The notes under the pieces were generated by a model. It searched no databases. It was not told the origin of the DNA and saw only the letters and a list, made by a program, of their open reading frames with translations. Made by a program: the position numbers and the translations under genes. 51,360 nt of DNA from an uncultured Clostridium sp. (GTDB taxonomy: Bacteria; Bacillota; Clostridia; TANB77; CAG-508): the NCBI GenBank assembly GCA_900556975.1, contig USQZ01000007.1, positions 1-51,360 of the forward strand, read 5' to 3'. Each line of letters starts with the position of its first letter. Positions within the stretch are counted from its first letter, which is position 1. This document shows positions 32,298 through 39,526 of this stretch, piece after piece.

Positions 32298-33173
32298 TTA
32301 TAGTATTTCGTTTACTTTTTGTTTTATTTCATTCCAGAAATCTTTTAAATTTTGATGTGATAATGTAGTTTCGACCTCTGAATATTTAATCCATTTTGTT
32401 TGTTCTTTATCTTTTTCATCTATTTCATCATTTGTAATTCCATCATCAATAGCTAAGTAAAAATAGTTTTCAACATTCTCACCTTTAGGATTGCTATAGT
32501 AGATTTTTGATAATTCCTTATTGCTAACCAAATGACAATCATGTCCTGTTTCTTCTTTTGTTTCTCTTATAGCACATTCTACTAGTGATTCTCCTTTTTC
32601 TAAATGTCCTTTTGGAAAAGAGTATTCTCCGTTTCTGCATACCAACGCAATTTCTTTTTCTTGTAAATTAATTAATATACATCCTGCTTTTTTTACTAAT
32701 TTTTTACTTTTTAATTTATCTGATATAAATAATAAAATACAGATTGTAAAAATAATTATAGATGTTACTATATTTTCCTTCCATATAATGCAATATGTAG
32801 CTATTCCAATACTTGTTGCCATTCCATTTATAATTATATATTTTTTCATATTAATATTAGATTTTTTCTTCATAAATATATTAAGTGGTACTAATAAACA
32901 AATGTATATGATTAATACTATAATTCCTATCATTGCATTAAAACCTGCATCAGATTCTGGTACTTCATAGCTACTACCTTTGGGCTGATTACTTAAAAAT
33001 AAATATATAATTGAAAAGAATAATACATCTGCATATCCAATAGCTATGTTGTAAACTATAGAAAGTATCACCATTATTTTGGCTTTTATTTTTTCATTAA
33101 AGTTTATAAATCCAATTGTTAATGTAACTATTAAAAAACTAATGTATATTGCACTTAATTCTATAAAAGACAT
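32298..33173 (-). CDS. Membrane-anchored NUDIX hydrolase
   Basis: The 291-residue protein has an N-terminal half with five hydrophobic segments (about 5-23, 30-60, 78-98, 108-126, 130-148). A cytoplasmic NUDIX domain follows (about 155-290). The Nudix box GHLEKGESLVECAIRETKEETGH keeps all key residues. PKG before the box and YFYLA are typical for dinucleotide polyphosphate or mRNA-cap-type hydrolases. A NUDIX domain fused to a multi-pass membrane region is unusual and suggests a membrane-located nucleotide substrate. AAGGAG precedes the start. Confidence 0.85.
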   Translation of the reverse strand: MSFIELSAIYISFLIVTLTIGFINFNEKIKAKIMVILSIVYNIAIGYADVLFFSIIYLFLSNQPKGSSYEVPESDAGFNAMIGIIVLIIYICLLVPLNIFMKKKSNINMKKYIIINGMATSIGIATYCIIWKENIVTSIIIFTICILLFISDKLKSKKLVKKAGCILINLQEKEIALVCRNGEYSFPKGHLEKGESLVECAIRETKEETGHDCHLVSNKELSKIYYSNPKGENVENYFYLAIDDGITNDEIDEKDKEQTKWIKYSEVETTLSHQNLKDFWNEIKQKVNEIL

Positions 33174-33212
33174 TTTTATTTCTCCTTATAAATTAATGTA
33201 TTAGAATTATGT

Positions 33213-33251
33213 TTAAATATATTCAACTATTTCACTTACATTAAATTCCAT
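33213..33251 (-). pseudogene. 12-codon stub with a strong ribosome site
   Basis: AAGGAGGAAATC precedes an ATG that opens MEFNVSEIVEYI and then stops. Such a good translation start for 12 codons suggests a truncated gene start or a leader frame for the NUDIX gene 40 bases further on. Confidence 0.35.
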
Positions 33252-33264
33252 GATTTCCTCCTTA

Positions 33265-34092
33265 TTAATTTTCAAACTTATCTTTATTTTCTTTAAAGAA
33301 ATTATAGTATATTTTCATATTCTCTAATTCGTACCATTTCTTTTTGATTACTGGAATTGAGTCTAAATCATATATTTTAGCATCTGGTATAGATAGCAAA
33401 AATGGCGAATGTGTTGCAATTATGAATTGACATTTAAAAAATCGGCTCAATTCTAATAGCAACTGTATTAATTCAATCTGAAACTTTGGTGATAAGCTGT
33501 TTTCTGGTTCGTCTAGTAAATATAAGCCATTTTCTTTTAACTCTTTGTCGAAAAATTCTAATGATGTTTGTCCATTAGAAAACTCTTTGGAGTTTTCTTC
33601 TATTCTACTTTTTATAAATTTACTTTGAGTCTTATTTCTCGTTTCAACTGAAATGCTTAGATCTTCTAAAGAAGAATAGTTAACTGGATTGTACTTGTAT
33701 TGCATATATTGTTTTTCTAGTTCTTTTCTTCCCTCGTTCTTTTTCTGATTTTCTATTCGTTTAGATAAAATGTTTTCAAATATATCTTCGCTTAGTATAA
33801 TTTTGCTTTCAGTTGGAATATTATTTTCTAAATAATATTTGCACTTAGCTATGTATGTATCGAAATATTCAGATTTAACTAGTGGCTTTTTTCTGCTAAT
33901 CACTTGTTTATCCTTATTGATTGTTTCAGTTATTATATTAAGCAAAGTTGATTTTCCTGAACCGTTATCTCCATAGAAAATTGTAACTGGTTCGAATTCT
34001 ATGTTGAAAAATTGTTTTTCTAAGAATATGTGAAAAGGATATCCACTCCAATCTTCTTTGTCTAGTAATTCAAATCTTTTTAAATATATCAT
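33265..34092 (-). CDS. AAA/ABC-type ATPase (AAA_21-like)
   Basis: The 275-residue protein has Walker A GDNGSGKSTLLN near residue 42, an ABC-like SNGQTSLEFF signature near 190, Walker B YLLDEPENSLSP and a switch His in IATHSPFLLSI. There is a coiled-coil insertion at about 110-170. These small chromosomal ATPases resemble the ATPase part of OLD/RecF-like systems but have no TOPRIM or nuclease partner here. GGAGAG precedes the start. Function unknown. Confidence 0.85.
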   Translation of the reverse strand: MIYLKRFELLDKEDWSGYPFHIFLEKQFFNIEFEPVTIFYGDNGSGKSTLLNIITETINKDKQVISRKKPLVKSEYFDTYIAKCKYYLENNIPTESKIILSEDIFENILSKRIENQKKNEGRKELEKQYMQYKYNPVNYSSLEDLSISVETRNKTQSKFIKSRIEENSKEFSNGQTSLEFFDKELKENGLYLLDEPENSLSPKFQIELIQLLLELSRFFKCQFIIATHSPFLLSIPDAKIYDLDSIPVIKKKWYELENMKIYYNFFKENKDKFEN

Positions 34093-34166
34093 TTCTCTCT
34101 CCTTGTGTTATTTATATCAGAAAAATGCTAATTTCTCAACTAAACTTTTAAACCACTTCTTACATC

Positions 34167-34931
34167 TTATTTTTTAGCTACAATTCCATATAAAACTCTT
34201 TTTAGTAATATTCCTTTCTCTGTTTGAAATTTATTTATATATTCTTCAAGCAAAATGTTTTCAATAATTGGTTTGTGTTCGAAACTTTCATTATTTATTT
34301 CTGAAAATTCATCTAATATTGGTGTTTTTAATAAAAGTGCTACTAAATCTTCTTTGGTTTCATAATATTCGTTTTGCAAAATTTCTACTTTTTCAATATT
34401 TTTAAATCCTACTTCTTTTAAATCATAGTAATCTTTTTCGTATATTGATATTTCGTCATTATAAGCTTGCCCTCTGCCAAATATTTCTTTTATCTCCCAA
34501 CAATCTTTCTTGTTGAGTCCTTCTATTACAATCACACCATCAGGTATCAGGCAATCATAAATTTGTTGTGCATTTATTATTGTGTGCCTTGCTGAGATTA
34601 AGTCAAATGTTTCTTTTGGAAATGCCATTTTTAAATTGTTCATTTGTGTAAATCTTACTTTTTTATTTGGATATTTCTTGGCGTTTTCTGTAGCTGTTTT
34701 TATCATGTTTTTTGAAAAGTCTGTACCTATTATCATTCCTACGTCAGGATAATTTCTTAAAAGTTTTTCTCCTCCGCCTGTTCCTAAATCTAGACATAAG
34801 GATTTCTCGTTTGTGTTTTCTTTTATTTTCTGATAAAAATCCCAATTAGTTAGATTTTCAGTCTTGCATTTTATTTGATCAAATTGCCAGTTTCCTATTT
34901 CTTCATAATATTTTAATTCGTTTTCTTGCAT
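34167..34931 (-). CDS. Class I SAM-dependent methyltransferase
   Basis: The 254-residue protein has motif I LCLDLGTGGGEKLL near residue 45, GTDFSKNMI as motif II, an acidic turn TFDLISARH and VIVIEGL as motif IV. The N-terminal 35 residues and the C-terminal helical part are family-specific. The substrate is not evident. The gene has its own promoter and a 200-base leader with an 11-codon frame overlapping a large terminator, a layout typical of antibiotic-induced resistance genes. A ribosomal or drug target is therefore worth considering (inference). Confidence 0.85.
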   Translation of the reverse strand: MQENELKYYEEIGNWQFDQIKCKTENLTNWDFYQKIKENTNEKSLCLDLGTGGGEKLLRNYPDVGMIIGTDFSKNMIKTATENAKKYPNKKVRFTQMNNLKMAFPKETFDLISARHTIINAQQIYDCLIPDGVIVIEGLNKKDCWEIKEIFGRGQAYNDEISIYEKDYYDLKEVGFKNIEKVEILQNEYYETKEDLVALLLKTPILDEFSEINNESFEHKPIIENILLEEYINKFQTEKGILLKRVLYGIVAKK

Positions 34932-34967
34932 CTTTTTCTCCTTTTAATTTTATATTTGGTTGTATAT

Positions 34968-35052
34968 AAAAAAAGACCTCCCTTCTATGAACAAAGCAAA
35001 AACAACCATAATTTTGCTATGGTTTAGTTTTGCCATTCATAGAGAAAGGTTC
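34968..35052 (-). terminator. Large leader terminator ahead of the methyltransferase
   Basis: On the minus strand ACCTTTCTCTATGAA pairs with TTCATAGAAGGGAGGT (one bulge) and encloses a second hairpin GCAAAACTAAACCATA/TATGGTTGTTTTTGC; a run of seven T's follows. It stands 40 bases before the methyltransferase start, inside its leader, so it can act as an attenuator. Confidence 0.75.
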
Positions 35053-35059
35053 TCAACAT
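35024..35059 (-). CDS. 11-codon leader frame (uORF) of the methyltransferase gene
   Basis: ATG at 35057-35059 opens MLRTFLYEWQN followed by TAA; GAGA stands close before it. The frame covers the whole 5' arm of the leader terminator, so ribosomes on it would open the hairpin. Short leader frames of this kind control erm, cat and similar genes. Confidence 0.45.
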   Translation of the reverse strand: MLRTFLYEWQN

Positions 35060-35140
35060 TCTCTATTATTCAAACTATTTCTAGTTATCAATTTCTTTGA
35101 TAGTATCACGCGAATGGACTAATTGAAATACTACATTAAT

Positions 35141-35169
35141 ATTGTAATACAAAATAGAGTATTTTTCAA
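35141..35169 (-). promoter_or_regulatory. Promoter of the methyltransferase leader
   Basis: TTGAAA (35164-35169) and TACAAT (35141-35146) on the minus strand are 17 bases apart. The transcript would start near 35134, about 200 bases before the methyltransferase. Confidence 0.65.
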
Positions 35170-35179
35170 TATTGCAATT

Positions 35180-35809
35180 CTATTTATTCTGTAAGTATAA
35201 TTCATATGGATTTGCATTGATATATGTAACTATTTGTGCTACTCCTGGCATGTCTTGTATACTGTCTGCGATGTTTTTTATGTCTGCGTTAGTTTTTATT
35301 TCAAATGAAGCTGCTAGAGGATTGTTTTCCTCATTGTATTCATCTAGCACATTTTGGTTATCTTTCATTTTGCTTTTAATTTTTTCTAATTCTTGTTGTT
35401 TAGAAATGTATTCAATTTGAGCATTGCTATCTTTTTCAGTTATTTTGTTTTTTATATTTTCTAATTCTTGATCTGATATCCCATCTTCTAAATATATTTG
35501 TATTGTTGAAGATACTTCTTTGTAATTTTTATATGCTTGTATGTTAAATATTATGAAGGCTATTAAACATACTAAAACAACTGCTATTATGGTATTTTTT
35601 CTGCATATTTTATGCCTGATTTTTCTTAAAAAGTCTAGTTCTTTCTTTGGATTTTTTTCATCACTGTCTTCTTGTATTTGTTCTAGAGTTTTCTTACATT
35701 CATCACATCCTTTTAAATGATTTTCTACAAATTCCTTAGATGTATTGCTTAAAATATTGTCGTTATAGCTAAATAATAGATCTTTTACGATGTCACATTC
35801 ATTTTTCAT
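35180..35809 (-). CDS. Anti-sigma factor with zinc-finger and FtsX-like extracellular domain
   Basis: The 209-residue protein starts with a ZAS/zf-HC2 domain: a Cys near the start, then VENHLKGCDECKKTL with the H-x3-C-x2-C zinc site (about 30-42). One membrane segment lies at about 74-93. Outside the cell, residues about 100-205 resemble the extracellular domain of FtsX: IQIYLEDGISDQELENIK, EYISKQQELEKIKSKM, NPLAASFEIKT and QDMPGVAQI. FtsX uses this domain to bind and activate peptidoglycan hydrolases. The protein overlaps the ECF sigma gene by 11 bases, so it should hold that sigma until the outer domain senses a wall signal. Confidence 0.82.
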   Translation of the reverse strand: MKNECDIVKDLLFSYNDNILSNTSKEFVENHLKGCDECKKTLEQIQEDSDEKNPKKELDFLRKIRHKICRKNTIIAVVLVCLIAFIIFNIQAYKNYKEVSSTIQIYLEDGISDQELENIKNKITEKDSNAQIEYISKQQELEKIKSKMKDNQNVLDEYNEENNPLAASFEIKTNADIKNIADSIQDMPGVAQIVTYINANPYELYLQNK

Positions 35810-36293
35810 CTTTCAATTCCTCCTTTAATTTTTGCTTACCACGGAAAAATACAACACGTGCCCAGTTTGGCGTTTTGTTCATAATTTCAGCAATTTCTTT
35901 GTACTCGAACTCACCTAATATTCGCAAATACATTACGTTTTTTGTTTCTTCATCGAAGTCTTGTATTTTTTTGAATAGTTGCTTCTTTTTTTCTTTATCG
36001 TAAAAATTCTCTTCTATTGATTCCTCTATGAAGAGTTCGTTTTGTAATGGTTCTAGAGGTATTTCTTTTCTTCTTTTTTCTTTTCTGGCTTTTTTGTACC
36101 ATATATATTTACTGATTTGACATAACCAGGTAGATATTTTACAGTCTCCTCTAAATTTTTTTATGTCTTTTACTGCTACTAAAAAAGTTTCTTGAACGAT
36201 TTCTTCTGCTGTATCTTTATCTCCAGTTAAGCAGAATATGTATTTGTAAACAATTTCGCTGTATTTCTCATATATCGAATTTATATCCTGCAT
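35799..36293 (-). CDS. ECF-type RNA polymerase sigma factor
   Basis: The protein has 164 residues; the ATG at 36291-36293 follows AAAGGAGG by 7 bases. Region 2 is seen in YKYIFCLTGDKDTAEEIVQETF and KFRGDCKISTWLCQISKY, and region 4 in VMYLRILGEFEYKEIAEIMN with PNWARVVFFRGKQKL. It overlaps the anti-sigma gene, the usual coupled pair. TGTAAC is found upstream (about 36340), a possible autoregulated -35 element, but the -10 is not clear. Confidence 0.93.
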   Translation of the reverse strand: MQDINSIYEKYSEIVYKYIFCLTGDKDTAEEIVQETFLVAVKDIKKFRGDCKISTWLCQISKYIWYKKARKEKRRKEIPLEPLQNELFIEESIEENFYDKEKKKQLFKKIQDFDEETKNVMYLRILGEFEYKEIAEIMNKTPNWARVVFFRGKQKLKEELKDEK

Positions 36294-36380
36294 AACGTTT
36301 CCTCCTTTCACTTATTTAGTGTACTTTATTATAGCTTTGTTACAATTTTTTATTAATTATATAATATTTTTTAATGAACG

Positions 36381-36431
36381 AAAAATAAATCCTTCTCGTT
36401 AAACTTTCTGTCTAACGAGAAGGATTTATTT
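36381..36431 (-). terminator. Strong terminator after the c-di-GMP-controlled gene
   Basis: AATAAATCCTTCTCGTTA pairs perfectly with TAACGAGAAGGATTTATT over an 11-base loop, followed by TTTTCG on the minus strand. Confidence 0.92.
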
Positions 36432-36451
36432 CTTTTATCTATAATTAGTTA

Positions 36452-37093
36452 TTATTTTTCTTTTAATGTGTATTGACTTATATCTGGTTCTGTAAATATT
36501 GCATCATCTACATCATCGAATGTATATTCTTTTTCTGTGGTTGTACTATTAAGTATATTCTTGATAAGTAAACCTGTATCTTTTTCTATATAGATTCCTT
36601 CTTTCTCAAATGATGATGGGAAATTTTTTATAGTGTAACAGTCTTTTTCATTGTGTTTTGTAGATTTTATTTTTGTAGGAATGCTAAATAAAAATGTCTG
36701 CCATCTATTATCTGTTTTTAATGCATTATAAACTTGAACGTCAATAGTTGTTCCACTGTCTAATTCAGCTGTTTTGCCTTCGTTGTTGTCGTAGAATATG
36801 TCTGTTCGTTCTCCGTTATTGTACATTGTTATCTTTGAGATTTTTCCATTTTTATTGTATTCTATAAATACAGCTTGTTTGTTATCTTTTTCATAGTATT
36901 TCATAGTTACGGTTGCTCCGTCAGCGTCTGTTGCAACTGATTTTATAGAGAAGTTTGTACTGTTTTCGTATTTCGAAAAATTTTTCTCTATGTTTTTAAT
37001 AATTATATAATTTCTTAAGGTATGTACTAGTATTAGTACGATTATAATTAGTATTATAATTCCTATTATTTTTAATATTTTCTTGGTTTTCAT
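36452..37093 (-). CDS. Membrane-anchored extracellular protein under c-di-GMP riboswitch
   Basis: The 213-residue protein has one N-terminal membrane segment (about 7-25) with a short basic start and an extracellular domain of about 185 residues rich in beta-strands (TVTMKYYEKDNKQAVFIEYN, KEYTFDDVDDAIFTEPD). That resembles a LolA/MucB-like or DUF-type lipid-binding fold. I do not recognise a named family. A c-di-GMP-I riboswitch in the leader places it in the motile/sessile switch, so a surface or adhesion role is likely. Confidence 0.7.
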   Translation of the reverse strand: MKTKKILKIIGIIILIIIVLILVHTLRNYIIIKNIEKNFSKYENSTNFSIKSVATDADGATVTMKYYEKDNKQAVFIEYNKNGKISKITMYNNGERTDIFYDNNEGKTAELDSGTTIDVQVYNALKTDNRWQTFLFSIPTKIKSTKHNEKDCYTIKNFPSSFEKEGIYIEKDTGLLIKNILNSTTTEKEYTFDDVDDAIFTEPDISQYTLKEK

Positions 37094-37113
37094 TTCAATC
37101 CCCTCCTTGTCTT

Positions 37114-37192
37114 TTGTGTAGCCCGGCTATCGTTAGCATATTTGCTTTTAGACCTATGGCTTTGCGTCATAAACTTTCGCTTACTTGGCTTT
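37114..37192 (-). ncRNA. Cyclic di-GMP-I (GEMM-I) riboswitch
   Basis: The minus-strand RNA contains GCGAAAGTTTATGACGCAAA, GCC, then AGGTCTAA and TAGCCGGGCT, the conserved core of class I c-di-GMP aptamers. No terminator follows; the GAGGGG ribosome site lies about 20 bases after the aptamer, so control is probably on translation. Confidence 0.88.
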
Positions 37193-37249
37193 TTTACAAT
37201 ATCTACATATATTTTCGCACGTTTGCTAGTTTTTGTCAAATTTTGTGCT

Positions 37250-37786
37250 TTAATTTATGGTTATACTGTACTTTTTTATAGGTAATCCCGTTTCTTCTTC
37301 TATGACAATTTCTTTAAATTTTGCGTTTAATTTCTCCATTGTTTTCCATGAACCTACATTTCCTGTATAAGCTCCAAGATATACTTTATCTAAATTATGT
37401 TCTTTTGCTTTTTCTAAAGTTAACTTTAAAAGCTCTATAGCGTATCCTTTTCGTCTTTCTGATGGTCTAATTCCATATCCTATATGTCCCCATAATTCAG
37501 CACCTCTTTTAGTTAAATAATGTCTTAAATTTGACGCTCCAATAATTTTATCGTTTTCTTCATCATATAACCAGTATGTAGAAGATGATGCAAATTCACC
37601 TAAATTTATTCCTTTTTCTACGTCAGAAACTCTTTTTAGCATATCATTGTATAGTTCTTCTGTATGATATTTTAATTGTAATGGCCATGGCGAGATTCTT
37701 GATCCTTCCATATTCCATTCGTCCATCATTTCTTTGTATTGATTAAACATTTCTTTTGATGGGTTAATTAAATATAAACTTTTCAT
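37250..37786 (-). CDS. GNAT-family N-acetyltransferase
   Basis: The 178-residue protein shows GASNLRHYLTK and the acetyl-CoA loop GIRPSERRKGYAIELLKLTL near residue 115, then VYLGAYTGNVGSWKTMEKLNA. The whole domain is present. The N-terminal part resembles acetyltransferases annotated near tetracenomycin-type or ribosomal GNATs, but the acceptor cannot be assigned. It follows the other GNAT gene by 31 bases and may be co-transcribed. Confidence 0.88.
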   Translation of the reverse strand: MKSLYLINPSKEMFNQYKEMMDEWNMEGSRISPWPLQLKYHTEELYNDMLKRVSDVEKGINLGEFASSSTYWLYDEENDKIIGASNLRHYLTKRGAELWGHIGYGIRPSERRKGYAIELLKLTLEKAKEHNLDKVYLGAYTGNVGSWKTMEKLNAKFKEIVIEEETGLPIKKYSITIN

Positions 37787-37817
37787 AAATCCTTGTTCTC
37801 GCTTTCTAATTACTATT

Positions 37818-38312
37818 TTATTCTAATACCATTTCTGCGCAGTCCCAACTTTCGTCATGAAATTGAAATGCATTTTTTTCTATACTTTTCACCTTGAATC
37901 CTACTGATTTGTAGCAATTATATGCACTTTCATTATTGGTAAATACTCCTAAATTTATTTCTTTTGCTCTTAATTCTTCTTTTGCATATTTTATTGCTTC
38001 TTCTATCATTTTCTTTCCATATCCTTTTCCTCTAATGTTGCTGTCCACTATAATAAAGCCTAATCTAATTATATTGGCATCTTTTTGAGGATTTCTTAAT
38101 ATTAGATGTCCTATTATTCTTTCTTCATCTTCGAAAGTTAGAGAATAGAAATTTGATAATTTCTTACACTTCGAATAATTATCATTTATATCTGATGGTA
38201 ACGCTGGATAATTATTATATCTATCAGCGCTCCATAATCTAAATTCTCTTTCATTTTTTATCCAGCTCAATATTTCTTTGGCGTCTTCTTCCTTATATAG
38301 TCTAATATTCAT
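37818..38312 (-). CDS. GNAT-family N-acetyltransferase
   Basis: The 164-residue protein has IGHLILRNP, VDSNIRGKGYGKKMIEEAIKYA and the C-terminal LGVFTNNESAYNCYKSVGF of RimI-like GNATs. AAGGAG precedes the start. It is the first of two GNAT genes. The antisense RNA promoter of the toxin-like locus starts right behind its 5' end, on the other strand. Confidence 0.9.
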   Translation of the reverse strand: MNIRLYKEEDAKEILSWIKNEREFRLWSADRYNNYPALPSDINDNYSKCKKLSNFYSLTFEDEERIIGHLILRNPQKDANIIRLGFIIVDSNIRGKGYGKKMIEEAIKYAKEELRAKEINLGVFTNNESAYNCYKSVGFKVKSIEKNAFQFHDESWDCAEMVLE

Positions 38313-38322
38313 ATTTAGCTCC

Positions 38323-38352
38323 TTGACTTTGTTACTATAGTTAGAGTATAAT
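38323..38352 (+). promoter_or_regulatory. Plus-strand promoter of the antisense RNA
   Basis: TTGACT (38323-38328) and TATAAT (38347-38352) are 18 bases apart on the plus strand, in a window where nearly all genes are on the other strand. The transcript would run into the 3' end of the toxin-like gene. Confidence 0.8.
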
Positions 38353-38358
38353 GAGAAT

Positions 38359-38447
38359 AGGAAATGGCAATTCCGTTAGATACGGTTTTGCCGAGGATAA
38401 TTTAAATAAACCATTCAGCTCGTGCAAAAGTAGAATGGTTTATTTTT
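38359..38447 (+). ncRNA. Candidate antitoxin RNA of a type I toxin-antitoxin locus
   Basis: From the promoter the RNA would begin near 38359. It forms a 5' hairpin GGCAA/TTGCC with an inner CCGT/ACGG (38366-38392) and ends in the shared terminator 38404-38447. It overlaps the 3' end of the toxin-like mRNA. A similar GGCAA/TTGCC hairpin with ACGGTTTTGCC lies in the toxin 5' leader (about 38610-38635), which allows pairing at both ends. Confidence 0.6.
38404..38447. terminator. Shared bidirectional terminator of toxin and antisense RNA
   Basis: AAATAAACCATTC pairs with GAATGGTTTATTT; it is flanked by T's on the plus strand and by an A/T-rich stretch on the other. Both convergent RNAs can end here, as in the pAD1 par-type loci. 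Confidence 0.8.
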
Positions 38448-38566
38448 TATTTATGTAGTTGCTTATTAACCCAGCTCTTATAAAGAACTGCAGCTAAGGC
38501 AACGTTTAATGTTAAAGATAACATTAGTAATATTGTAAATAATAGTATTACTTTAACCATAAACAT
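38447..38566 (-). CDS. Small hydrophobic toxin-like peptide (39 residues)
   Basis: The frame has 39 codons (36 if the second ATG, which has better spacing to AGGTGG, is used). One long membrane helix, VKVILLFTILLMLSLTLNVA, is followed by a charged tail YKSWVNKQLHK, the layout of Fst/Ldr and other type I toxins that damage the membrane. It has its own promoter (38643-38671), a leader with a hairpin and a convergent antisense RNA sharing its terminator. These features together make a type I toxin-antitoxin system likely. I do not recognise the exact family. Confidence 0.65.
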   Translation of the reverse strand: MFMVKVILLFTILLMLSLTLNVALAAVLYKSWVNKQLHK

Positions 38567-38642
38567 CACCACCTTTCCTACGATGTAATCGCAAAAATTG
38601 GTGGCAAAACCGTTCCACTAATTGCCAAATTCCTATGTTCTT

Positions 38643-38671
38643 ATTTTATAAAATTTTCATAATTTTGTCTA
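38643..38671 (-). promoter_or_regulatory. Promoter of the toxin-like gene
   Basis: TAGACA (38666-38671) and TAAAAT (38643-38648) on the minus strand are 17 bases apart. The same TATATAGACAAA context and a following AACATAG occur at the promoter of the next gene upstream (39366-39394 region). Confidence 0.65.
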
Positions 38672-38748
38672 TATAAAAATGAGTTTTTTAGTATTTTTCT
38701 GGAAATGCTTTATATATTTTTTATTTGAAATAGTTTTTGCACAGCGTT

Positions 38749-39327
38749 TTATTTTACTATTCCATCTTTTTTCATTTTTTCTATTATTTTACCGTAAATT
38801 CTTGTAGCCACCCATAGTTCTGATGAAACCTTTACTATTTCATCTATTGGTACCCATTTTACTCCGCTGTTTTCGTCTTCTTTTATGTGTATTGCTTCGT
38901 TTTCATCGGCCTCTAGTAGGTATGTTGCGTTAAGGTGTACATGTGATCCTACGTATTTTCCTCTTTTTTCGTGACCGTTTACTGTTATTATTTCTAATGA
39001 GTATATGTCTTTTGATATTGGCATTACGTTTTTTATTCCTGTTTCTTCTTTTGCTTCTTTCATTGCTACATGTAGAAGGTCGCTGTCTCCGTCACTGTGT
39101 CCACCTGTCCATGCCCATGATTTGTATATTTTGTGGTATATCATTAGCATTTTTGTTCTTTCTTTGTTTAGTATGAATGCTGAACTTGTGAAGTGTCCGT
39201 ATTCGTTTTGTCTTGTTAGCACGTTGTCAAAGTCATTTATGTATTTTAACATTATTCTTTTTTCTACTTCTTCTTGTTCGTTGTATGGTGGGAATTTTTC
39301 AATATTTTCTTTTAATTGTTGTAGCAT
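38749..39327 (-). CDS. NUDIX hydrolase
   Basis: The protein has 192 residues; the ATG at 39325-39327 follows AGGAGA. The Nudix box starts in WTGGHSDGDSDLLHVAMKEAKEETG and keeps the E-x7-KEAKEETG core with Lys for Arg. FILNKERTKMLMIYH and the 60-residue N-terminal helical region match the group annotated as NUDIX hydrolases of IPP-isomerase-like shape. The substrate is unknown. It is followed by the toxin-like locus. Confidence 0.88.
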   Translation of the reverse strand: MLQQLKENIEKFPPYNEQEEVEKRIMLKYINDFDNVLTRQNEYGHFTSSAFILNKERTKMLMIYHKIYKSWAWTGGHSDGDSDLLHVAMKEAKEETGIKNVMPISKDIYSLEIITVNGHEKRGKYVGSHVHLNATYLLEADENEAIHIKEDENSGVKWVPIDEIVKVSSELWVATRIYGKIIEKMKKDGIVK

Positions 39328-39481
39328 AGCTCTCTCCTTCATTTTAAATTGTTATTTCTATGTTTTTATTCTATAAATTTTTTATAGCTTTGTCTATATG
39401 GTAATGCGTTTTTTATTGAAATATTTTATCTAAACAAATTCCTTTATATTGTTGTGGAGTACTTCAACCTTCCTAATAATA

Positions 39482-39521
39482 AAAAAGTTCCTTACACTTC
39501 ATTTAGTGCTTGGAACTTTTA
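39482..39521 (-). terminator. Terminator after the surface protein gene
   Basis: AAAAGTTCC and GGAACTTTT pair with an inner CACT/AGTG; T's follow on the minus strand. It lies just after the stop at 39527. Confidence 0.85.
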
Positions 39522-39526
39522 AAACT

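Noticed and set aside
34975..35052. Known metabolite riboswitch in the methyltransferase leader
   Set aside because: The sequence shows only nested hairpins and a T-run with a short frame; no conserved core of SAM, purine, preQ1 or guanidine aptamers is present.
38359..38447. Small RNA could be just the read-through of a plus-strand gene
   Set aside because: No plus-strand gene lies upstream and a consensus promoter starts immediately before it.
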